Positions 39,101-48,300 are shown, counted from the stretch's first letter. The stretch is DNA of 64,000 nucleotides from Membranipora membranacea (GCA_914767715.1 OU612070.1:23984025-24048024); one strand, 5' to 3'. Notes: generated from the sequence alone by a model not told the origin. A program made the numbers and translations.

Positions 39101-41221
39101 GGGAATGTTTTGAAGGAGAGGGTATTCACACATTTGTGAATATACATGTATATTTTGCTCTATCGAATTTGAGACAGCACTTTGGCTTTGATTGTTTCCT
39201 CATTATGCTTGTTCACCACTATAGGGGCAACAAGTAGACATGCATGGTTATTTCATTCAAACTAAATTCTAAAATGGCGGTTATTGCATTCAGGATCATG
39301 TTTTGTTGCTTAAGTTGATTGAAAGTTCATTTGAGAATTTAAATAGCATAGTGTGCAACAAATAGAAGAAAACATCATATGCTGCCAAGTATACATATTG
39401 TTATTCGGTCGTGAAGACAAAAACTCTTTAAAGATGTTTTTTTATGCATGAATACTCCTATTGAATATCGAATACTATAACTACGACTGCGACTCGAGTC
39501 AATTGAGCACAATTTGCATGAACTGATCGTTAAAATCAGGGCTTGAAATTGACGATTAGTTTCATACACTGATTTTGATGATATATTTGTGCAAATTATT
39601 TGCTATTAGGTAGCAATGCTATACATTGCAGCCTCATTTTGATAGTTTTGAGCTATACATATTTCAATAGAATGCGTCATTTGCTTGAGTGGAAGCAGTA
39701 GTTTAAGACAAAAATTATGTTTTTGTGTTCTTCAATCCATGTGTAAACAAAATTCTTCCTTAATCACTTAACACCACATAGGCATGTATAATTTTAAACT
39801 GGTAACAAATAATTTACTGGAATTATATTAATCAGAGGAGTCAAATAAAATGAAAGAATTTCTGTCCAAGGGATTTCCTTTTAAATTTACAAGTAGTTAC
39901 GCACATGGTGTGGTCATTTAATTTCAACTGAGTCACCACAGACTCAAAACAAAGAAATCATTCTCGCAATAATCATAGAGAAGCGGTCACAATTAAAGTG
40001 ACAGTCCTACTAGGCCATGTGTGGTGTGGTTTTAAAGATCTCAGGCTGAAATGTCATTAGGGCGTATGAAATAAAACAGCCTGTGAACCTAATTGCAGTA
40101 AAACTGCTGCAAAGTCTGAAAATTGGGATCATAGTGGGTCATCGTGATTTATTGCCTCCCCTGACCGCTATGATCCACTACGATCCTTGCTAAAATAATT
40201 GAAAAAAAACTAATTGCTATTTCCACAATTTTTATTTTTTTTTATTTGCCCTATGAACTCACAATTTTTGATTTACTAGGGAAATATATCCACTTTTCTA
40301 ATAGGACTGACCCTTTAATAAAACTCTAATAAGTGGAAACAATAATAAACATCTTTACGTCACAGTCTTACCATAGTTGTTGCTGCGAAAATCATCATTG
40401 AATTCCTTTCGTCATAAAGAAAGCCTGTTATGATTCCAGTTGAGCCCGTAATGTCAAGAACTTGGTTAAGTTTATTGCAGTTTCCTGTAAGAAATTAGCC
40501 GTCATATTGTTCTCAAAATCAAACTACGAGTAATAAGTCGTCATCATACTTTAGCAAAAAGATCAAGCCAGCTCCCTCCCCCGCCACACCTTCATAAAGT
40601 CGAAATCAAAAGTTCTTCATTTCATGTTATAATGTAATATAAAACAATATAATGGATTGTATTGCTACCTGGTTGGTGGGGGTCAACATTCAGACTTTTA
40701 TCGTATGAAACAATGAGAGGCATGAAATTTATACCTAATTGACACCTTCTGAGGGTGGATGTAGCAGATTAAAACTTTGCTTTATTAAAAAAAAAATAAT
40801 AAAATACAACTAATTGATGGGATTGCATCCCTGTCCATCCCAGTGTGAAAGTGGAAGCATCAAAGACGTTTTCTTGAATGCAATTTCTTTATATCTCAAC
40901 TTCATACCTTTCCAATATGCAATATCTCAGATTATCTTAGGCGATCAATGTACCAACTGTCATACACCCTACTTCTCCTGTCTCAACCTCAATAACAAAG
41001 TAATAACATAATTCGCAAGCTTGATTTTTGTGCAGACAAAACGTAAAAGTTTCACTTACCTAAGACAGTTTTAACTGTTGACTGGTAGAGCGTTTGGAGA
41101 CATCTAGTGTTATCAATGTATAAAACAGTGCCATTGGATAGACTGTTAAGATGTTTGGGATTTTTCATTTGCCCCGCTGCATATGACCTGGTGAATCTTT
41201 CTCCACACACCCCACCAATTG
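5363..41221 (-). CDS. giant multidomain membrane receptor (propeller-EGF-lectin-CCP-TSP1-TM)
   Basis: One transcription unit inferred from 53 exons whose intron phases connect from 41221 down to 5363; block entries list the exon coordinates. Coding length is about 10.3 kb. Order: propeller-like region, about 38 EGF-like domains, C-type lectin-like domain, CCP-like modules, second lectin-like region, one TSP1 repeat, about five CCP modules, juxtamembrane region, one TM helix, repetitive cytoplasmic tail. The protein should be a type I cell-surface receptor or adhesion molecule. No kinase or phosphatase domain is present, so signalling would need partners. The first exon (start codon, signal peptide) was not found. 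Whether all exons belong to one mRNA is inferred from phase and order, not from transcript data. Confidence 0.8.
6474..6631 (-). CDS. receptor transmembrane exon
   Basis: The exon is bounded by an acceptor with a strong pyrimidine tract (tttccgtttttag) and a GTTAGT donor. It encodes a hydrophobic run, [19 protein letters not shown], the only convincing membrane segment of the gene. Acidic and polar residues lie on the N-terminal side and RTY follows it. It enters in phase 1 and leaves in phase 0, joining the cytoplasmic exon. The phase-1 entry decides between two possible donors of the preceding exon: 7896 fits, 7835 does not. Confidence 0.8.
7289..7655. mobile_element. TTAA-flanked MITE, copy 1 (piggyBac-like)
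   Basis: Termini are AGGGCAACCAAAGTTTC and its inverted near-match GAAACCCTGGTTGCCCT. The right flank is TTAA and the left flank TCAA, a one-base decay of TTAA. It matches the copies at 13979-14355 and 19494-19805 over its whole length. It has no coding capacity and lies in the intron between the TM exon and the previous receptor exon. Confidence 0.88.
7896..10777 (-). CDS. receptor juxtamembrane ectodomain, seven exons
   Basis: Exons, in coding order: 10590-10777, 9869-9997, 9617-9722, 9372-9448, 8641-8741, 8224-8371, 7896-7986. Phases join as 1-0, 0-0, 0-1, 1-0, 0-2, 2-0, 0-1. The second exon has CCP-like cysteines ([20 protein letters not shown]). The sixth ([17 protein letters not shown]) resembles the fibronectin-III-like segment often found next to the membrane in animal receptors, but this is tentative. 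The 8641-8741 acceptor and the 10777 acceptor have poor pyrimidine tracts and are the least secure. An alternative donor at 7835 would extend the last exon but gives the wrong phase for the TM exon. No sugar- or ligand-binding function can be assigned. Confidence 0.6.
9017..9252. mobile_element. MITE-like element, second family, copy A
   Basis: Ends read ggggtatttcaacta and ttaaaagacccc, an imperfect inverted pair. The interior has repeated gagcgat/atcgctca motifs and matches the 31057-31314 segment. No target duplication could be defined. It is intronic in the receptor gene. Confidence 0.6.
10991..13091 (-). CDS. receptor CCP (sushi) modules, five exons
   Basis: Exons: 12921-13091, 12550-12813, 12113-12328, 11666-11869, 10991-11179. 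All are symmetric phase 1-1 and each encodes one CCP/sushi-type module. The four-cysteine pattern with a Trp before the last Cys is seen, for example, in the exon at 10991 ([21 protein letters not shown]). The first module lacks an obvious first Cys, and the 12550 exon is longer than usual. CCP modules typically mediate protein binding in complement and adhesion proteins. The intron between the last two exons carries a SINE with a target-site duplication. Confidence 0.83.
11259..11453 (+). mobile_element. tRNA-derived SINE with 12-bp target duplication
   Basis: The head resembles a tRNA gene (ggtgcaacggatagggcg for box A, gggctctatgatc for a degenerate box B). It is followed by a gtcaggaaggcatcca segment common in invertebrate SINEs. 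The 12-mer tgtatgccacat occurs directly on both sides (11247-11258 and 11454-11465), as expected for LINE-mediated insertion. It lies in a receptor intron between CCP exons. Confidence 0.8.
13217..14740 (-). CDS. receptor second lectin-like region and TSP1 repeat
   Basis: Exons: 14497-14740 (phase 0-1), 13773-13874 (1-1), 13217-13366 (1-1). The first ends one lectin-like unit (RYLCEYEF) and begins another (VWIALN). The second supplies its C-terminal half ([22 protein letters not shown]), matching the spacing of C-type lectin-like domains. The third is a thrombospondin type 1 repeat: [10 protein letters not shown], then RKRQRTC and further cysteines. The TSP1 exon uses an unusual GTTACT donor. 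The 622-bp intron between the first two exons holds a TTAA-flanked MITE. Confidence 0.7.
13979..14355. mobile_element. TTAA-flanked MITE, copy 2
   Basis: Same family and orientation as the 7289 copy, with termini AGATCAACCAAGGTTTC and GAAACCTTGGTTGCACT. Perfect TTAA duplications lie at 13975-13978 and 14356-14359. It is located in the receptor intron between the two lectin-like exons. Confidence 0.9.
15118..18018 (-). CDS. receptor C-type lectin-like domain and CCP-like modules
   Basis: Exons: 17782-18018, 17371-17417, 16976-17144, 16474-16659, 16208-16360, 15697-15816, 15118-15329. The first three form one C-type lectin-like domain: a [18 protein letters not shown] helix segment, [16 protein letters not shown] after splicing, and the terminal GVIICER. 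Calcium-coordinating EPN/QPD-type motifs are not seen, so sugar binding is doubtful. Exons at 16474 and 16208 are Cys-poor and unrecognised. The last two resemble CCP modules ([50 protein letters not shown]). Phases join throughout. Confidence 0.72.
18574..26095 (-). CDS. receptor EGF array, distal block of 13 two-EGF exons
   Basis: Exons: 25865-26095, 25153-25383, 24694-24924, 23894-24124, 23415-23645, 23001-23234, 22322-22552, 21471-21704, 20859-21089, 20456-20686, 20022-20252, 19103-19345, 18574-18816. Each is phase 1-1, 231-243 nt, and encodes two EGF-like domains. The second usually starts [10 protein letters not shown], the calcium-binding EGF signature, with an aromatic before CxC (GYTCAC). 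Five exons between 26095 and 23415 are strikingly alike, and parts of their introns (for example atcaatgctccttacg before the donor) also match, so they arose by recent tandem duplication. The array would form an extended calcium-stiffened stalk or ligand-binding surface. Confidence 0.92.
19494..19805. mobile_element. TTAA-flanked MITE, copy 3 (inverted, internally shorter)
   Basis: Same family as the 7289 copy but in the opposite orientation and about 60 bp shorter because of internal loss. TTAA lies at 19490-19493 and TAGA (decayed) at 19806-19809. It is in the intron between the receptor exons at 20022 and 19103. Confidence 0.88.
25561..25858. mobile_element. hAT-type MITE inserted at a splice donor
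   Basis: Terminal inverted repeats are CAGGGCTGCCCAACC and GGTTGGGCATCCCTG. A perfect 8-bp duplication, ccttacgt, lies at 25553-25560 and 25859-25866. An 8-bp duplication with CAGGG ends is typical of hAT elements. On the minus strand the duplicated octamer spans the end of the EGF exon (ac) and the donor (gtaagg), so a donor exists on both sides of the element. No transposase is encoded. Confidence 0.93.
26529..26585 (-). CDS. candidate micro-exon or decayed exon
   Basis: A 57-nt phase 1-1 segment with an acceptor after tatggcttcag and a GTAAGG donor; it encodes [14 protein letters not shown]-type sequence. It lies in an 827-bp intron. It could be an optional exon or a relic of an old EGF exon. 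Confidence 0.25.
26923..32953 (-). CDS. receptor EGF array, proximal block
   Basis: Exons: 32834-32953 and 32522-32644 (one EGF each), 31663-31902 (two), 30873-31013 (short, Pro-rich end), 30009-30236, 29169-29405, 28529-28765 (two each), 28092-28220 (short), 27679-27837 (one and a part), 26923-27144 (two). All are phase 1-1. Typical motifs include NGGTC, GYSGLSC and GYAGENC. Two short exons (30873 and 28092) each hold an incomplete EGF followed by a Pro-containing spacer. Two extra phase-compatible candidates, 27251-27325 and 26529-26585, have weaker support and are listed separately. Domains here are more diverged than in the distal block. Confidence 0.88.
27251..27325 (-). CDS. candidate extra receptor exon, Cys-rich
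   Basis: A phase 1-1 segment between a good acceptor (acattttag) and a weak GTCAGA donor. It encodes a short peptide with five Cys (CWCSCKC, RCK) that would complete the partial EGF at the end of the 27679 exon. Skipping it also leaves a continuous reading frame, so it may be alternative or spurious. Confidence 0.3.
30378..30600 (+). mobile_element. tRNA-derived SINE
   Basis: The head is ggaggtggctcagtgggtt (box A type tggctcagtgg) followed by gtgggttcgaatc (box B) at a tRNA-like spacing of about 50 bases. The 3' end is not certain and no flanking duplication was found. Downstream, a cgcaggtggcttgtgtgggtt motif recurs near 28396 and 10840 and may mark another short repeat. Confidence 0.65.
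31057..31314. mobile_element. MITE-like element, second family, copy B
   Basis: Ends gggggtgtctttt and gaaagatcccc; the interior repeats gagcgattt three times and aligns by eye with 9017-9252. It sits 5' of the short receptor exon at 30873-31013, inside an intron. Confidence 0.6.
32047..32066 (+). repeat. poly-C homopolymer
   Basis: About 20 consecutive C residues inside a receptor intron; the length is prone to sequencing and replication error. Confidence 0.9.
33580..41221 (-). CDS. receptor N-terminal propeller-like region, six exons
   Basis: Exons: 41060-41221 (phase 1-1), 40372-40484 (1-0), 38297-38471 (0-1), 37886-37967 (1-2), 36083-36327 (2-1), 33580-33759 (1-1). The product has repeated segments of the kind [37 protein letters not shown] and ITDVEDGNL, resembling NHL or related beta-propeller blades: Gly-rich entry, P-x-(G/H), hydrophobic strand, D-x-x-N. 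Only about four to six blades would be covered, so part may lie upstream. The 36083 exon uses an acceptor with a weak pyrimidine tract. The introns are the longest of the gene and carry MITEs at 39997-40314 and 35227-35828. Confidence 0.65.
35227..35828. mobile_element. hAT-type nonautonomous element, 602 bp
   Basis: Ends are TAGGGCTGGAACGGGT and ACCCGTTCCAGCCCTT. The octamer attgagag lies directly on both sides (35219-35226 and 35829-35836). No transposase was recognised inside. It is located in the receptor intron between the exons at 36083 and 33580. Confidence 0.9.
36977..37036. repeat. AT-rich (TA)n palindromic microsatellite
   Basis: Two runs of alternating TA around a tttcgtataaa spacer within a receptor intron. 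It is simple sequence with strand-symmetric structure. Confidence 0.8.
39997..40314. mobile_element. TTAA-flanked MITE, distinct family
   Basis: Inverted termini are AGTGACAGTCCTACTAG and CTAATAGGACTGACCCT, with perfect TTAA at 39993-39996 and 40315-40318. The 318-bp interior has no coding sequence. It lies 57 bases 3' (on the gene strand) of the receptor exon 40372-40484. The termini differ from the AGGGCAACC family. Confidence 0.85.
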
Positions 41222-41336
41222 CTTATTGAAAAGAGACAGAACAGAACTTGTTTACAACCGCCATCAATAGAGCAGAACATGAATATAAAAGATAAATACT
41301 TGAGGCCAAAACTACATTCTACTATTCTACTAGATC

Positions 41337-41487
41337 CCCTACCTACCTACCTACCTACCTACCTACCTACCTACCTACCTACCTACCTACCTACCTACCT
41401 ACCTACCTACCTACCTACCTACCTACCTACCTACCTACCTACCTACCTACCTACCTACCTACCTACCTACCTACCTACCTACCTACC
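41337..41487 (+). repeat. (CCTA)n tetranucleotide microsatellite
   Basis: About 37 uninterrupted copies. On the receptor strand it is (TAGG)n, about 115 bases upstream of the first recognised receptor exon. Copy number is likely polymorphic. Confidence 0.97.
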
Positions 41488-41659
41488 GAAATCAAGTGAA
41501 GAAAAACAATATCAGGTTAAATTTATACCAGATTATACAAAGATTTTAGACATTAATTATCTCATGATGATGATTATCATTAGCTTTGTGTAAATTTTTT
41601 TTCTTAAGGTCATTTGAAACTATATAACACTCCTTATATATCAGGATTCATATCCGTGT

Positions 41660-42585
41660 TTTTTTTATATTGATTTAATTTGCCACATAGGAATGCCTAG
41701 CATTATATAAATGTGTGCGTACAATAAAAATTTAGACTTTTGAAAAAAGGAGAAAAAACAGTTGTATTAAAAATGATTGGATCAGGCGGTGAAAAATCCA
41801 TGCTGCATGAGAAAGAAATATATTGTTGAGACATTACAGGCGCCTGTTGATACCAGAAACTAAAAACGAGTTCTTGAATCTCTCCGTTCTACATATTGGT
41901 GGATAGAAAATATCAGATTTGTCCTTGTGACGTTGGCGCCTGACTAAGAAATGTTGCAACGGATGGCTTGGGTTTGTGGCAACTTTGTCAAAGTGCTTGT
42001 CAGTTAAAACCTGTAGAAAATCTAAAATCTGAACCACATTTGATTTGGCTAGTCTCTGACGGTAACTGCCCAGTTCAGGGTATATTATTGTGAGGCTCCA
42101 TCTCTCAATACCCTCGATCTTTGATTTATCATTCCCAGATATTAAAGGAAACCATGCAGCACAGGCATATGTGATGTTAGAACGAATCTTAGAAAAATAA
42201 AAAGTTAGTAAACCATTTGTATTAACATCTAAACGCTTTAGGCTTTGTAAAAAATAATTCAGGCTATTACATTTGTTGACGATTTTGTCGACATGGTCAC
42301 TAAATGTGAGTCTACTATCTATAACCACACCTAGGAGTTTGGTACTAGATATCTTTGATAAGTCAGTGTCATTTATAGTAGGTACTGAGATTAGGTCAGG
42401 TTTTGACACCAACGCAACGTCGAGTACAGTAGTTTTGGAAGCACTTAGAGACATGGAGTTGTCCTCACACCAATGCACTGAGTAGTCTAATGCACTCTGG
42501 AGCGGGTCGGTGTCATGGATGACTGTATCAGTATTAGTGATCTGATTCATGCCATAGTATTTTATTGCAAGCATTTACACAGTTA
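41660..42585 (-). mobile_element. LINE, 3' half (split by Bel/Pao)
   Basis: Minus-strand coding sequence from about 42574 to 41834 encodes the RT thumb and C-terminal region of a non-LTR retrotransposon: WCEDNSMSL, KTTVLDV, TKLLGVVID, LTFSDHV and the ITYACAAWFPLIS segment. A 3' tail with an ataaaaaaaac run follows near 41660. The 5' half of the same element, same strand, lies beyond the Bel/Pao element from about 48375. Confidence 0.85.
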
Positions 42586-43516
42586 CATCCTGTTTTACTG
42601 TCCTTTGACCCTTTGTGGTAATACCTTGTTTTTTGCTATCGCTATCCTTTGTGTGGTCTCTAGTTCACAAAACCGCACAGGACTAAAAATAGCTGTTATC
42701 AGGTCAACCTGGGGCCACTTTCGAGCCCGGCAGCAACCAAGTCAGTTGATAAGGTCTGCTGCTGATTTTATTTCTACAGAACATCATATCCAATATATTA
42801 TACATTACTTTCTACATGCGTATTAAGCAAACGATTAACATGTAGTTCAGCAATAGCATCACGGATTTATGTTTATGCGGAGCATAGCTCTACTCATTCA
42901 GTAGGTTTATTCATGCGATTTTGTTTATCTTGTCGTTTAATTTTCTGTGTTTCTTATTATCAGTATTCCGATGGCATTGTATTATGGCTTTATATTATAT
43001 TTCCTTCCTGTTGTCTTTGATCATGAGGATTGTTATGGCCATTTTAATTTTGCTTCACAATTCATGTTTTTAATTAACATATGTTCTTCAACAGGTGAAG
43101 CCACGTTCCAGTATACTCTATCACTATCTAGTACCGAATTATTTAGGCTATGAGAGGGCAAATATTTTGTAAGTTTAATTATACAACTATTCTTACTTTC
43201 ACAGGTTACAGTTTTTCAATATGTGTCCACTTGATTGCTAAGGAATCTATCGGCAACATAATTTAAAGTCAACTTAAACATTTTTTGTTACTATTAATTA
43301 ACAGAGAAACACCCATACTAAGTTTTCATAATTTGTAATATGCATTTTTATGTCACAGGGTACAAACTTCTAACAATAAAGATAACCGTTGCCGAACCAT
43401 CTCTCATCCCCTATCGAACATGCTAGACTAGTACAGTACCAAAATATTTGGAGAACGGTTAGTGACTCCAGACAACACATCCTCATCATCTTCGTACAAG
43501 GTAAAATTTTCTCATC

Positions 43517-45655
43517 ATGGCTACTGAGGACAATGTCAAAGAGATGAAGGTCAACAGAACTCAACTGAAAACCAAAGTAACAATTCTGTCTAACAAGCTT
43601 AAATCATCTTCTGATAAGAAAACTGTACGAAATGAATTAGTGGCTGCGTATGAGCAGTTTTGCCAAGTACATTATGAGTACGCTGAGTTGACATCTGACG
43701 AGCAATTCAAATCATACCAAACAGTGAGCGGACTCAATATTGAACTATATATCAATAGTGTAACCGATCAGTATAGAGCTGTTATATAATATTTTCAACA
43801 ATGGCATGCTCAATCATGCGTAGATCAATCTAAGGTCATCACAGCTAAAGCCAATGGCATAATCGCCGCACAAAGTATAACGGCTAATCAGGATTATATT
43901 TTTGACATCATTCAGCAATGTGATACTGTTTTATCTGTGCTGACACCATATAATAGTGAGAATAAGTATGACGCAACAGTAGGGGAACTAAGTGATATTT
44001 TTACTAAGTTAAATACTATTGTAGTAAGTAGAACTATTCAAAGGCCCTCTTTACCCCAGACCGTGGACCCAGTGAATCAAATGCCTAGTATTCCTGCTGT
44101 ATCCGATAATGTTAATGGGGAGGGAAATGATACCAATCCTGGCTCATCAGCACAGGAGAGAGGTGATAATTCCACTGACCTACCAGGGCCAGGTGGAGCT
44201 GCTGGAGCACCTGGCATAGAAGCTGGTCAACCTAGAAGCGCACCTAGCCCATCAATACAGGTAAGCACAGACAATTATCAACCAACAGTTAGTAGCGATG
44301 CGAGTGTAACTCAAGCTTCAAGTAGGGCACAGAACGCATTTCAGACCATACCTAGCACTGTTAATACGTCAATGACTGCAGTCACACAGGTGAGTCAAAG
44401 TATGCCACTCCGCCCAGCAAGCAATGCAGGCACATCAGTATCAGCACAAAGTTTTGGTGAACCGCCTCGTACATCTACTATGCTCAATACAGGTAATTTA
44501 TCATAATCATCAGTTTTATCACAAACATCAGTAGTAAGCGCGTATGACAAAATGTCGCTTGGTTCTGTATTCTCAGCGGTTCTCAACAGTACACTGCCAC
44601 ACTATCCTGACGTCAACTCAAACAGTAATTCTGTAAGACCAAAGCGCGTTGTTGCTCCTCGACCCTTTTCAAGCAATCGCAAGCAATGGCCCGAATATAG
44701 ATCCACGTGGATTCGCTTTTCTTCAGAATTCTATGATGATTTTGATCGCGTGAATGCACTAAAGGAGCTTCTCAAAGGCGAAGCATTGTAACTTGTTGCT
44801 AGCATTTACGCTGTACAGCCCGATGCATATCAGCGCATCATGTCCAAGCTCAACTCTCACTATGGAGACCCTGGTTCATGTGTAGACTCGGTGCTAGTAG
44901 ATCTTGCCACATTAAGACATGTTCGCGAGAATGACCGCACTGCATTGGTGAACTTTGCGAACAAGATTGAAGAGGCGTATTGCTCTCTAGGAGAAGTAGG
45001 ACACATCGGGACAATCACTATGCCCCATATTGACAAGCTGGTCGACCTGCTCCCCTCAGTACTTCAAAGAGAATGGATGATCAGGCACTCCGCCCTGCAG
45101 GGAATCCCATGATCGTCCTTTCAGGCACTTTATGTTGTTTTGGATGCCGAAAGGGCAATTGCTGTAAGGTGGGCAGAGCGAAAGAGAGTCAGATGCACTC
45201 AAAATAAACAGGCAGCAGCATCAATCAACAGCAAGCCGCAGCGTCAAACTGTCAAGACTCTATTTGGAGAAATGGAGGTAGACGATGGGGCCCAGGAGGT
45301 CAAAATGTACACTATGTGTTGTGTAATTCACAAAACAAAGAATCACAGTCTATCAGTATGCAAAAGTTTTCTGGGTTTGCCTGTTAAAAAGCGTTATGAG
45401 CTTGTCAAATCCCACGGACTCTGCGTCAAATGCCTAGGAAAGCATGATGGACAGCCATGCAAAGAAAAGGATTGTACAGAGTGCAAGAAGAGCAACCACA
45501 ACGTCCTACTATGCAGGTCAGATAGCAAAGGTCAGGTAAGTGGTAATGGTATGAATAGACATGGCGCTAACAAAGTCAACCGAAGGATGCCAATCAACCA
45601 ACAGACAGACCTGATCTCGCCACCAACACCAGAAATACTCCTAAAGAATCAATGA
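43517..45655 (+). pseudogene. Bel/Pao gag with four in-frame stops
   Basis: A single reading frame starts at the ATG at 43517. It passes a Pro/Ser-rich linker and a gag-like block (NRKQWPEYRSTWIRFSSEF, KLNSHYGDP). It ends with Cys/His knuckles (CVIHKTKNHSLSVC, HGLCVKCLGKH, CTECKKSNHNVLLC). Stops interrupt it at 43787, 44504, 44789 (all TAA) and 45110 (TGA), with no frameshift between segments. The frame ends at 45653-45655, overlapping the pol ATG at 45652. Gag would form the particle; this copy cannot do so without readthrough. Confidence 0.85.
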
Positions 45656-48300
45656 ATGTTGAAAAACGCCACGGAAAGTTAGATGGAATAACATCTGTCT
45701 TTCAGATTCAGCACGTCAAGGTATCTGGAGCTGGTGAGAAAGCTACAGTCTTCTTCGATGGAGGCTCAAACGCTACGTATATAACTAAGAGCGCAGCACA
45801 GAAGCTCGGTGCCAGGAGACTCCCACAAGAGATTCCATTATGTGTCACAACTCTCGGTAACAGCAGCAGAACAGAGCTCACATATCAGTATGCGTTCACA
45901 CTGCTAACAGAGCAGGGAAAGCCGGTAAATATCCGAGCCTATGGATTGCATCAGCTGACATCTGATGTTCAGCAACTCGATTCAGCAACCCTCACTACGC
46001 TCTTCCCGGCCATAGATGTCAACAAGCTGCTTAGAGAAGCAGGAGAGGTGGACATTCTTCTTGGCAATGACTATTTCGGACTTCATCCTAAGAATGAGGT
46101 GGCCAAAGTTGGGGAGCACCTGAGTATTCTGAAGAGCCCATTCGGCCTGTGCCTACAAGGTAGTCACAAGGCACTATCAAACATGAGTTCACATCAGCCG
46201 CTAACGGCACACATTCAACTTTCCCTCCAGTCAGCAAAACAAGCTAGCAACTCCCCGCAACACAACAAGCTCGGGCGTGTCGCTGTCACTTCCTGTCTGA
46301 CAAAGGCGGAAAGATCAGCATTGGGGGACTTCATCCAGGGTGAGGAGCTTCGTGTTGACATCGACCCAAAGTGTGGTTTCTGTCGCTGTGGCAAATGTCC
46401 TGTAAAAGGTCACACGTACTCATTCAAGGAGGAACAGGAGCTACAGATGATTCAAAATGGGCTCAAATATGATAAGAATAATAAAAGATGGACAACCACC
46501 TACCGATGGCTAATTGACCCAAACACACTACCAAATAACTACTCGTCAGCTTTAGCAACCCTCAGGAGCACTGAGCGCACATTGTCTAAGGACGCCAGCT
46601 GGGCTACTATCTACGAGTCCCAGGTCAAGGATATGGTCAACAGAAAAGTAGCCCGGAAACTGAACGAAGCAGAGCTCCAAAACTGGGATGGGCCAGATTA
46701 CTATCTCAGTCATTTGGCAGTGGTCAATCCGAAGTCCGAAACCACCCCTGTCAGGATTGTCTTCAATTCTTCTCAGCTCTACAAGGGAAATTCACTCAAT
46801 TCTTATCTAGCCAAGACACCAGATTCCTACCTCAACAACCTTCTGGGGATACTGCTTAGGTGGCGTGAGGAGAGAGTTGCCGTGGTTGCTGACATCACTA
46901 AGATGTACAACTCCATATTCACTAGAGAAATCGAACAGCACACTCATAGATTCCTATGGAGGGATTTTGAAAACAGAAATCCTGATGTGTATGTCATAAA
47001 TCGAGTAAACATGGGAGATAGACCTGCTGCTGCCATCAGCTCAGAGGCAATACGGCAAACAGGGGACCTATGCAAGTATAAATATCCAATGGTGACAGAA
47101 TTACTACAAACAAACACATATGTTGATGACATAGTAGACTCTTTTCCTATGTCTGTGATAGCTGAGGACGTAGCGAGACAGACAGATGAAGTATTACTCA
47201 ATGCTGGCTTTAAGGTTAAGTGCTGGATACTTAGTGGAGAGAATGGGAAACGTTGTGAGGTATCCGAGCCTCCACAACCCTCGACTCTACCCTATAAGAC
47301 ACAAGTTCTAGATGTGCACTGGACACCTAGAGATGATCAGATATCATTCAAGGCAAAGCTCAATTTCTCACAGAAGAAAAGAGGAGCTTACACCCAGCCA
47401 GACCTGAAAGTAGACCAGGTGCCATCCTGTATACCTGATATATTAACAAGACGTATTGTCCTAGAGCAGACAATGAAAGTGTACGATCCACTAGGCATCC
47501 TAAGTCCATTCACCTTTAAGGCGAAACGCCTTCTGAGAGAAACATGGAACTTAGAGCTGCAGTGGGACGACCAACTTCCTGCAACCATGAGGCATAAGTG
47601 GGTGGACCTCTTTGGTGAACTGTTCACACTGAACACACTATCGTATGATCGCAGGATCAAGCCTGAAGGAGCGATTGGAAAGCCTACCCTGGTGATATTA
47701 TCCGATGCAAGTCAAGAGGCCTACGGATTCTCGGCTTATATTCGCTGGGAACTAGCTTCTGGAGGAGTCAAGTGCCGACTTATCATGGCAAAGTGCAGAA
47801 TTGCAGCAATGAAACGCCTCAGTATCCCACAGATGGAGCTCAATGCTGCAGTTCTATCAAAACGAGGGAGGAAAATTATAGAAACTGAGCTTCGACATGG
47901 CTTTGATATGGTATACCAGCTAATAGACTCAGAAACCGTACTGCACATGATAAACAAACGGTCCACCCGATTCAAGCTCTATGAAGGAGTCCGCATCGGC
48001 GAGATCCAGAGTGCAACAGAGGGCGATCTCACAAGCTGGTATTGGATACCTGGAGAAAACAACACCCCTGACTGGCTGACAAGAGGCAAATCGCCAGATG
48101 CCATCAGCCCAAACTCAGAGTGGTGGAAAGGGCCAGCCTTTCTCTACGACAAGGTGGAAAAATGGCATGTAAGACAAACAACTGGGACAGACTCAGCTGG
48201 AGCTCTACCTGGGAAGAAGAAGGTCACCAGCTGTCTTGCAGCTGTGAAAGAAACTGCCCAAGTGTTCGACCTCAATAGATTTAGCTCTCTTTCCTCAGCT
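45652..48300 (+). CDS. Bel/Pao pol: protease, RT, RNase H
   Basis: The frame is open for over 880 codons of Bel/Pao-like sequence. It has an aspartic protease (FFDGGSNATYI; ILLGNDYFGL), RT (VRIVFNSS, VVADITKMYNSI, NMGDRPAA, active site YVDDIVDS) and RNase H (ILSDASQEAYGFSAY; SIPQMELNAAVL; LIDSETVL). A PGENNTPDWLTRG box follows. It ends near 48300, shortly after the WWKGPAFL block and before integrase; the remaining frame to 48642 runs over antisense LINE sequence and is not pol. There are no internal stops, in contrast with gag. Confidence 0.88.

Noticed and set aside
43517-45655. Alternative genetic code or programmed readthrough of TAA/TGA
   Set aside because: TAG, TAA and TGA all act as normal stops elsewhere in the window, and single C-to-T decay is simpler; kept only as a testable option.
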